A stretch of 38,248 bases of DNA, taken from Bacteroidota bacterium (lineage in GTDB: Bacteria; Bacteroidota; Ignavibacteria; UBA10030). Positions 32,515 through 38,248 of this stretch are shown one piece after another. Each line of letters opens with the position of its first letter. The first letter of the stretch is position 1. The stretch lies in assembly GCA_015661185.1 (NCBI GenBank), contig JACVXU010000009.1:1-38248 (forward strand), in the 5' to 3' direction. A program made the position numbers and the translations under genes. The notes under the pieces are model-generated. The model made no database searches, had not been told where the DNA came from, and saw nothing but the letters and a program-made list of their open reading frames with translations.

Positions 32515-33771
32515 TTACTTGTCTGCTTCTCCCATCACCGGGTCAAGGCTGCCGATAATGGCGACGACATCAGAGATCATACAGCCAATGATCATTGTCG
32601 GGAGCGATTGCAAATTGACGAACGACGGTGAGCGGATCTTCATCCGCCATGGATATCCTTCACCGCTGCTGTAAATATAGAAGCCCAACTCACCTTTAGG
32701 GGCTTCCACAGCGCTGTAGATTTCCCCTACAGGTGGAGCAACGCCAAAATTCACCAGCATGAAATCGTGGATGAGCTCTTCCATCTTCGTGTACACGCGC
32801 TCTTTCCGGGGAAGAACTTTCTTCGGTTTGAATGCGCTCACCTCTCCGGCCGGCATTTTCTCAAGAACCTGGTGAATGATCTTCACGCTCTCTCTCATTT
32901 CCGCCATCCGCACATAATACCGTGCGAGGGCGTCTCCACCTTCATAGACCGGAACGTCAAAATCGAGATTGGAGTAGACCAGATATGGATTCGCCTGACG
33001 CAAATCATGGCCGACGCCGCATGCGCGCAATCCCGGACCTGTCAGCCCGAGATCGATGGCTTGTTCGCGCGTGACGATCCCGATGCCGTCTGTGCGTTCG
33101 AGGAAAATGCGGTTCGTGTTGAGCAGCTTTTCACATTCCACGATGTGTCCCGGCAACTCATCGATGAATTTTTTCACCATTGCTAAAGTCTCAGAGCTGA
33201 CATCCTGCGCGAGCCCGCCAATACGGGTGTAGCTCGTAGTGAATCTCGCTCCCGCGATATTCTCAAAGAGGTCGTACTGTTTCTCCCGCTCCCGGAACGC
33301 CCACATCCAGACGGTCAATGCACCGACATCCATCGCAAGCGAACCGAGGAACATTAAGTGCGAGGAGATTCGCGCCAACTCCGAGATCAGCACCCGGATG
33401 TATTGTGCCCGGATCGGTGCTTCAATGTCCAGCAATTTTTCAACGGCGATGGCGTACGCCGTGTTATTGTTCATCGGGGAAAGGTAATCCAGGCGATCGG
33501 TGTGGGGAATGAACTCGTGGTACGTGCAATTCTCGGCGAGCTTTTCGTAGCCTCGGTGGAGATACCCGATCTCGGGGACGCAGCCAATGACCGTCTCGCC
33601 ATCCAGGCGGAGTAGAAGCCGAAGCACTCCGTGCGTAGCGGGGTGCTGAGGACCCATGTTAAGAATCATGTCATTCTCAAGCGGGTCTTCAAACGAAACG
33701 CTCGTGTTCTGATCCTCGAGTGCCTGGAGGATCTTCGTCTTCCTTGGGACTTCTTCTGCTCGGGGTTCCAT
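32515..33771 (-). CDS. nuoD: NADH-quinone oxidoreductase subunit D
   Basis: A 418-residue 49-kDa-type subunit forming the quinone site with NuoB. Signatures are NMGPQHPATHGVLRLLLRLDG, IGYLHRGYEKLAE, RTDGIGIVTREQAIDLGLTG and the terminal GSLDPVMGEADK. The ATG at 33771 overlaps the nuoC stop as TGATG; a GTG one codon earlier (33774) is also possible. About 35 extra N-terminal residues precede the conserved core. Confidence 0.97.
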   Translation of the reverse strand: MEPRAEEVPRKTKILQALEDQNTSVSFEDPLENDMILNMGPQHPATHGVLRLLLRLDGETVIGCVPEIGYLHRGYEKLAENCTYHEFIPHTDRLDYLSPMNNNTAYAIAVEKLLDIEAPIRAQYIRVLISELARISSHLMFLGSLAMDVGALTVWMWAFREREKQYDLFENIAGARFTTSYTRIGGLAQDVSSETLAMVKKFIDELPGHIVECEKLLNTNRIFLERTDGIGIVTREQAIDLGLTGPGLRACGVGHDLRQANPYLVYSNLDFDVPVYEGGDALARYYVRMAEMRESVKIIHQVLEKMPAGEVSAFKPKKVLPRKERVYTKMEELIHDFMLVNFGVAPPVGEIYSAVEAPKGELGFYIYSSGEGYPWRMKIRSPSFVNLQSLPTMIIGCMISDVVAIIGSLDPVMGEADK

Positions 33772-34256
33772 CACTTGTTCTTCGGGAGAGGAATGGACCC
33801 GGGGATTCCCATCAATGGAAAGTCTTTTCTCAGCGGATAGTGCTCAAAGTCTTCAGGCATGTACACCCTTCGCAAATCGGGGTGCCCCTCAAACACGATA
33901 CCGAACATGTCGAACGATTCACGTTCGTGCCAGTTCGCCGTACCCCAAACACCGGTGACCGTCGGTACTTTCGGCTCTTGTTCCTCGGTGAAAGTCTTCA
34001 GACGAAGACGGTATTTGCTCGTGAGCGAATACAGGTTATAGATCACCCCAAATCTCTTGACAGGAGTATTCATGTCAATCCCGCACAAGTCAATCAAGAA
34101 ATCAAATTCCAAATCCGGATCGTCCTTGAGAAAGCGACATATCTCCACAATGCGATCCTTGGGAACGACTATCGTGAGCTCACCCCGAAACTCACTCGCT
34201 TCGATATTCTGCTCGCCAAAACGAGCTTTCAGCTTGTCGATGATGACAGCGTTCAT
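33771..34256 (-). CDS. nuoC: NADH-quinone oxidoreductase subunit C
   Basis: A 161-residue 30-kDa-type subunit with FDFLIDLCGIDM, the TGVWGTANWHERESFDMFGIVF signature, and HPDLRRVYMPEDFEHYPLRKDFP near the end. It is separate from nuoD, not fused as in E. coli, but the stop and start overlap. It begins 4 bases after nuoB ends, so nuoB, C and D are tightly coupled. Confidence 0.97.
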   Translation of the reverse strand: MNAVIIDKLKARFGEQNIEASEFRGELTIVVPKDRIVEICRFLKDDPDLEFDFLIDLCGIDMNTPVKRFGVIYNLYSLTSKYRLRLKTFTEEQEPKVPTVTGVWGTANWHERESFDMFGIVFEGHPDLRRVYMPEDFEHYPLRKDFPLMGIPGSIPLPKNK

Positions 34257-34259
34257 GCC

Positions 34260-34799
34260 TCAACCTGAAATTATCGGAAGAGCTTGTGATTCATCGAGCT
34301 TCAATCCACCGACATAGGCAGGAAAACTCCCTTTGCTTTCTCCCCGCTGGACCTTCTCCTGGAGTTTGATCAGAGCGTTGAGAAGATTGTCCGGACGCGG
34401 CGGGCATCCTGCCACATACACATCAACCGGCACGAACTGGTCAATCCCCTGTACGACCGAATAGGTGCGGTACATTCCACCGGACGAAGTGCACGCTCCC
34501 ATGGCGATGACCCACTTTGGATCCGGCATCTGGTCATAAATCTTCCGGACGACTTTTGCCATCTTGAAGGTTGTTGTTCCTGCGACAATCATCACATCCG
34601 ATTGGCGCGGCGAGAATCTGAACACTTCTGATCCAAATCGAGCTACATCGAATCTCGGGCCTGCGAATGCCATCATCTCGATCGCACAGCAAGAAATCCC
34701 CATTGGCATGGGCCAAAGGGAGTTCTTTCGGCACCAGTTAATTGCGAGATCGATTTTCGTCGTGAGAAAACTGTCACCCAGCGCATGCTCTAGTCCCAT
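34260..34799 (-). CDS. nuoB: NADH-quinone oxidoreductase subunit B
   Basis: A 179-residue subunit holding cluster N2, the last cluster before quinone. The four ligands are visible: the adjacent pair C37-C38 ([11 protein letters not shown]), C103 ([10 protein letters not shown]) and C132 (VAGCPPRPD). Its start overlaps the end of nuoA by 10 bases. Confidence 0.97.
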   Translation of the reverse strand: MGLEHALGDSFLTTKIDLAINWCRKNSLWPMPMGISCCAIEMMAFAGPRFDVARFGSEVFRFSPRQSDVMIVAGTTTFKMAKVVRKIYDQMPDPKWVIAMGACTSSGGMYRTYSVVQGIDQFVPVDVYVAGCPPRPDNLLNALIKLQEKVQRGESKGSFPAYVGGLKLDESQALPIISG

Positions 34800-35158
34800 T
34801 CAAGAGCTCCTTTCCTCCACACATAAAAATACCCTATCAGCAAAATCCCGATAAAGATGACCATTTCGACAAACCCTGCGACTCCGAGCTGCTTGAACGA
34901 CACAGCCCAGGGATAGAGAAACACGACCTCGATGTCGAAGAGAATGAACAAGACCGCGACCATATAGTATTTGATGGAGAAACGTTCGCGTGCACTCCGA
35001 ACGGGATCCATCCCACTTTCATATGTCGAGAGTTTCTCAGCCGATGGTCTGCGAGGTCCGAACCACTCGTTCAATTTTACCATAACAACGCCGAATGCAA
35101 CTCCGCCGGCAAGCATCACGAAAATCGGGATATAGCTTTCAAGCATAGAATCACTCAA
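34790..35158 (-). CDS. nuoA: NADH-quinone oxidoreductase subunit A
   Basis: A 122-residue membrane subunit with three membrane segments at about 8-28, 66-88 and 93-115. The loop [23 protein letters not shown] is the family signature, and [12 protein letters not shown] carries the conserved acidic residues. It is the first gene of nuoABCDEF and is preceded by an AT-rich region with a candidate promoter. Confidence 0.97.
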   Translation of the reverse strand: MSDSMLESYIPIFVMLAGGVAFGVVMVKLNEWFGPRRPSAEKLSTYESGMDPVRSARERFSIKYYMVAVLFILFDIEVVFLYPWAVSFKQLGVAGFVEMVIFIGILLIGYFYVWRKGALEWD

Positions 35159-35217
35159 ACTGAGAAAAACGTTGCAGTATGCAGCTGTGCGAAGATTTTA
35201 CCTGCAATATTCCTTTG

Positions 35218-35251
35218 CAAAATACCAATGAGATTAAACAATATTGGTCAA
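35218..35251 (-). promoter_or_regulatory. Candidate promoter of nuoABCDEF
   Basis: On the minus strand TTGACC is followed after 21 bases by TATTTTG. The pair resembles the Bacteroidota sigma-A pattern (TTG near -33, TAnnTTTG near -7). It lies about 60 bases before the nuoA start in the most AT-rich spacer of the window. A sigma-70-like TTGACT/TTTAAT pair overlaps it slightly upstream. Confidence 0.4.
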
Positions 35252-35281
35252 AAAGTCAAACAAATCAACGGGTTGGAGTGA

Positions 35282-36982
35282 TCACTGAAGCTTCATCACA
35301 ACACCTTCGAGCGGCCAACGAGCGCGCACTTTCAGCGTATCGGAATATGCAACAAATCTCTCTGAGCGATGAAATGGGAAAACCAGTCCGGGATCGTAGT
35401 TCCCGTTGCCGCTTCGATCACGGTATGCCCGAATGACGTACTTGCCTTCGAGAATATCGCCTAACACGAATGCCCCCGGTTGATGGATTCGAACGGTGTA
35501 CTCCTTCGGTTCCTTCCGTGAGACGTTGCGGGCGGTCAGGAAGACGTCTCCTTTCGCATCCGTGTTGCTCGTGTCGCTCACCGATCCCTCGATGCTGCTA
35601 AACGACTCTTCATCCACGGTCTGAAATCGGAATACCCTCAATGAATCTTTGCCTCGCTTTCCGTCAAGATTCATGACGCTCCGCATCCCGATGCGAAACA
35701 CAAACCACGCTCTGCTGATAAGTCGCCCGGCCGGAAAAATCTCCAGTGACGCATCAGAGAGCCACCTGAGAGAGACTGGAACAAGATTCCGGCTGCTGTC
35801 CAGCAACGTGATGGCTTTTTCCGCTTCTGCCCTGTGCACTGCATCGGAAAAGTGGAGGAGGAATCTCGGCTGGACATCGATCTCTCTGGCACTGTCCGAG
35901 AGAGAGAATGACACAATCTTTGGTCCGAGAGTGTCTCTCGCTTCTGAGCTGGAGAACGTCAACTGGCTGGCTACGGGGCTCACAACCAGCCCGTTGATAC
36001 CCCGAAGAACCGCTACCTCGACACGATAGGTCGCGCCCGCAGTTTGAGTGTCAGTCACAACAAGAACTGAATTCAGCGTGGGAAACACGGGGCAAACGGA
36101 CTTTACCGCCAGTAGCTTTTGATCGAGCGTATCCAATATTCGGAACCAGGTTGCACTGATGCCGGTTGTGTCGATCGGCAAGGAGAATTCCACGACCAGA
36201 TGTCGCTGATTTGTCGGCGAGACTTTGAGGAGCCGTACCGCAGAAGTATCTTCTCTCTCAAGTTTCATCCAAACACCAGATTTGAGGGTGTCTGCCGGAG
36301 TCAGGGCAATCTCCTCCGGCTGCACTCCAAACTCATCAACTTCCGGATCGTAGAGAAGGTTTTTGTACTCATCTCTGACGGCGATAACGCGATACGATCC
36401 GAACGCAAGATGCCTCAGGAGAAAATCACCATTTGTTCCCGTCTGAGTGACGAAGTCGGGTTTGGTCGTCCTCGGATCGAGCGTGTCCGGGTTGAGACCG
36501 TCGAGTTTGTATGCAAAGACCATCACGCCAACCGGCGGATCTATGTCTCTGCGCGGGAAGATCCTACCTTCAACGGCGCCGTGGTCAATATCCTCCCCGG
36601 TCGAGAACGCGAGGGTGAATGATTGAGCCATCTTGTTCCTGTTGTGGGTATCGGCGACATCTGTCCCCACTGTGACAACGTATGTCGTGTATCGCCGGAG
36701 CTGCCCTGGAAAACGAATCTCGACTTCACGTCCGGACCAATCGAACTCGAGCTGTCCAAGCGAAGGGGATATGAAGATGGCTCCTTCGACGCTGCGATGG
36801 TCCACGTATTCGCTGAACTCAAGAGTGATGCTGTTACCAGCGAAGCGGGTAGTGTAGTTCGGGGGAAGCGTCGAGGCGACAAACGGTGGCTCCGTGTCGA
36901 TCGGGCCCCCTTCGGGCGCACGTTGGCCGGCGCAGGAAAAGAGAACGAGTGTGGTAATGAAAATCGGTATGAAGCTGCGCAT
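35282..36982 (-). CDS. Ig-like domain lipoprotein
   Basis: A 566-residue exported protein. The signal peptide ends in a lipobox (LVLFSCAGQ), so it should be lipid-anchored. Residues of about 30-130 form a Big_5-type Ig-like domain (PFVASTLPPNYTTRFAGNSI through MAQSFTLAFSTG). A carboxypeptidase-regulatory-like beta-sandwich follows at about 135-215 (GAVEGRIFPRRDIDPPVG, FLLRHLAFGSYRVIAVRD). Further beta-rich domains fill the rest, including a second Big_5-like stretch near 330-440. Such proteins are frequent in Bacteroidota; the function is unknown and probably concerns the cell surface or envelope. Its ATG overlaps the stop of the VapC-like gene (TGATG), an odd partner for a toxin. Confidence 0.8.
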   Translation of the reverse strand: MRSFIPIFITTLVLFSCAGQRAPEGGPIDTEPPFVASTLPPNYTTRFAGNSITLEFSEYVDHRSVEGAIFISPSLGQLEFDWSGREVEIRFPGQLRRYTTYVVTVGTDVADTHNRNKMAQSFTLAFSTGEDIDHGAVEGRIFPRRDIDPPVGVMVFAYKLDGLNPDTLDPRTTKPDFVTQTGTNGDFLLRHLAFGSYRVIAVRDEYKNLLYDPEVDEFGVQPEEIALTPADTLKSGVWMKLEREDTSAVRLLKVSPTNQRHLVVEFSLPIDTTGISATWFRILDTLDQKLLAVKSVCPVFPTLNSVLVVTDTQTAGATYRVEVAVLRGINGLVVSPVASQLTFSSSEARDTLGPKIVSFSLSDSAREIDVQPRFLLHFSDAVHRAEAEKAITLLDSSRNLVPVSLRWLSDASLEIFPAGRLISRAWFVFRIGMRSVMNLDGKRGKDSLRVFRFQTVDEESFSSIEGSVSDTSNTDAKGDVFLTARNVSRKEPKEYTVRIHQPGAFVLGDILEGKYVIRAYRDRSGNGNYDPGLVFPFHRSERFVAYSDTLKVRARWPLEGVVMKLQ

Positions 36983-37368
36983 CAGATGGAACGTTTCTTG
37001 GAGAGCGGAATCTGAAGGACTTGGAGACCCTCGATTTTCATCAAAGTCTTGTCAAAGGTCACAAGTGGAGCGCCTTGGACGATGGAAGTCGCAACGATGA
37101 TAGCATCGGGAAGGCGGAGTCGGTAGCGTCGGCGAAGACCAACAGCCATTGACTTGATTTCCGGGCTCAGCTCGATGATAGCAACATCCTCGAGGAACCG
37201 GAGTATGATTTGTTCTTCAGCTCCTTTGAGCTTCGGATACGAAAGCAACTCCATCTCACTGATGCAAGAGATATGAAAAACACCAGCTGGAAGACTCTTA
37301 AAATCGATTCTTCCCCCAAGAAGATACAGAACCGCGTTCGTGTCGAGCAGAACATTACTTCCACTCAT
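36982..37368 (-). CDS. vapC: VapC-like PIN-domain toxin
   Basis: A 128-residue PIN-domain ribonuclease. The Mg-binding acids are D9 (LLDTNAVLYLL), E38 (CISEMELL), D88 (RLPDAIIVATS) and D106 (LVTFDKTL), the complete family set, so activity is expected. VapC toxins cut tRNA or rRNA when their antitoxin is degraded. The gene overlaps the preceding antitoxin-like gene by 14 bases and the following lipoprotein gene by one base. Confidence 0.88.
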   Translation of the reverse strand: MSGSNVLLDTNAVLYLLGGRIDFKSLPAGVFHISCISEMELLSYPKLKGAEEQIILRFLEDVAIIELSPEIKSMAVGLRRRYRLRLPDAIIVATSIVQGAPLVTFDKTLMKIEGLQVLQIPLSKKRSI

Positions 37369-37558
37369 CGCGGATCCGGTTCTGATATTCCATTGGATTT
37401 CGCCGAATGCGAATCGTTCCGAGATATTTTCTCAGCCCGGTTCGCGAGAGTCTCCTGCGTGCTCGATGCCCCATCAGGGAATTCCACACCTTCAGGGGGA
37501 CAATCACTTCCTTTGGAATTCCCTTCTTGTCGACGATATATCGAATCGGTTGTGTCAT
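37355..37558 (-). CDS. VapB-like antitoxin
   Basis: A 67-residue protein starting MTQPIRYIVDKKGIPKEVIV and continuing through LKVWNSLM. This resembles the small prevent-host-death/VapB-type antitoxins that carry an xxxVIxPLxxWxxL segment. The basic C-terminal half (RARRRLSRTGLRKYLG) ends just inside the toxin gene. The frame continues upstream to a TTG at 37609, but the ATG at 37558 is preferred; neither has a strong ribosome binding site. Its role is inferred mainly from its coupling to the PIN-domain gene. It would normally bind the toxin and the promoter. Confidence 0.72.
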   Translation of the reverse strand: MTQPIRYIVDKKGIPKEVIVPLKVWNSLMGHRARRRLSRTGLRKYLGTIRIRRNPMEYQNRIRDEWK

Positions 37559-37745
37559 GTTTTGCTCAGGCTGCTTCAACAATATAGCTCGCAAAGTCTT
37601 GGATTTCAAGTGACTATTTCACACGCCGGCATCGGGATCCTCCTGGGACTTCCCGGGATCGGGGAAAGCAACGAGTTCGCGGCAATCCGAGGTCTGGCCG
37701 AGCCTTTGGTAGTTCATTAGGTACGAAGTAATGTTTCAGACTACG

Positions 37746-37975
37746 GCCTGTAAAGCGAACTTCAGTTCGCTCGAGTTTCGTCGGACCTTTGCGGCGAAAT
37801 GAATGTCGCCTTACAGCTTGTAACGCGAGCTTCAGCTCGCTCGGGCTTTGTCACACCTTGCAGACGAAATGAATTCCGTCCTACAACTCGTTGCGCGAAC
37901 TTCTCAGCCAGAGGCTGATGAGCCCTCGGCACAAGTTCGCCCGGGGCGGAGCGGCCAAGCTCTCGGGACGAAGTC
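37746..37975. repeat. REP-type repeat cluster beside a REP-associated transposase
   Basis: Two 70-base units occur in tandem, 37746-37815 and 37816-37885, similar over their whole length. Each has a perfect hairpin, GCGAACTTCAGTTCGC (37755-37770) or GCGAGCTTCAGCTCGC (37825-37840), followed by a TTTCGTC/TTTGTCA segment and ACGAAATGAAT. A third, more divergent unit starts near 37886 (TTGCGCGAACTTCTCAG) and reaches toward 37975, with an internal CAGCC...GGCTG hairpin. This is the organisation of REP/BIME elements mobilised by adjacent transposases. Confidence 0.75.
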
Positions 37976-38212
37976 TTACAGGCCAATGAGCCCTTCCTTC
38001 ACGTATGACCATTTCCAATCGCGCCAGTTCTTGCACAAACCAGCTTTCACAGGATTGTCGAGAATGTACCAGACAGTTCTTTCCAACTCAGCCTCATCGC
38101 GAACCACATGGTCGTAGCTTTCATGGTGCCAGAATGCACCTGAACGACCAATTAGTTCTCGCTGAAAAAGTAGGTTTGCAGTAGCTCCTGGTGATGGTTG
38201 TTGCCTACTGTG
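37976..38212 (-). pseudogene. C-terminal part of a REP-associated tyrosine transposase (Y1/IS200-like)
   Basis: The minus-strand frame ending in TAA at 37976-37978 carries GRSGAFWHHESYDHVVRDEA and later WYILDNPVKAGLCKNW, then DWKWSYV. These are the C-terminal signatures of RAYT (Y1_Tnp) transposases, normally 180-230 residues; the Tyr in HHESYDH is the nearby conserved tyrosine. The frame is closed upstream by an in-frame TGA at 38213-38215 and the homology weakens before about 38165. The N-terminal half with the HUH motif is therefore lost, frameshifted, or beyond the window edge. REP-type repeats lie just downstream. Confidence 0.75.
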
Positions 38213-38248
38213 TCAAATTTGTTCTTTGATATTTGCTTTGCTTCGTCG

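Overview
The window reads as a chromosomal segment of a bacterium from the Bacteroidota/Chlorobiota/Ignavibacteria side of the FCB group. This is an inference. It rests on the gene order rplM-rpsI-rpsB-tsf-pyrH-frr, a fused E1 alpha-beta 2-oxo acid dehydrogenase, Big_5-type Ig-like lipoproteins, a pyruvoyl-dependent arginine decarboxylase and a TAnnTTTG-like promoter before nuoA. Base composition is mixed, near 50% GC. No 16S rRNA gene is present, so the genus cannot be fixed. Almost everything lies on the minus strand; only polA, smpB, tyrS and the arginine decarboxylase are on the plus strand.

Layout. 1-2.4 kb: start of a secreted protein, apaG, a stand-alone receiver protein, a cold-shock gene remnant, and a small broken AAA+/Fis regulator. 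2.6-5.7 kb: two tRNA-Ser genes (UGA and GCU), each with partial tRNA copies beside it, bracketing an HNH-like protein and a GH106-like glycoside hydrolase. 5.9-12.4 kb: a zinc-ribbon membrane protein, an EamA transporter, polA (frameshifted at motif C) and a secreted M28 peptidase (also frameshifted). 12.6-16.4 kb: the translation block frr, pyrH, tsf, rpsB, rpsI, rplM. 16.5-23 kb: lipA, E2, fused E1, lipB and lpd, a complete 2-oxo acid dehydrogenase complex plus the genes that make its lipoyl cofactor. 23.2-25.6 kb: smpB, tyrS and arginine decarboxylase. 25.7-30.5 kb: rsmI-like methyltransferase, AI-2E family permease, dut, a membrane anti-sigma-like protein and its ECF sigma factor. 30.7-35.2 kb: nuoABCDEF, closed by a terminator after nuoF. 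35.3-37.6 kb: an Ig-like lipoprotein whose start overlaps the stop of a VapBC-type toxin gene. 37.7-38.2 kb: REP-type repeats beside the C-terminal part of a REP-associated (Y1/IS200-like) transposase.

Most of the window is core metabolism and information processing. The most unusual points are: three genes (regulator, polA, M28 peptidase) in which two well-conserved halves are joined by a short frame-breaking deletion; tRNA-Ser(GCU), flanked by copies of its own 3' and 5' halves that both break inside the anticodon loop, and by a 22-bp inverted repeat; a degenerate tRNA-Ser(UGA) copy carrying two small hairpins; and three distinct REP-like palindrome families. I did not find a defence island, CRISPR array, prophage or clear new multi-gene system. 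The deletions could be assembly or consensus errors, and this should be settled before biology is built on them.
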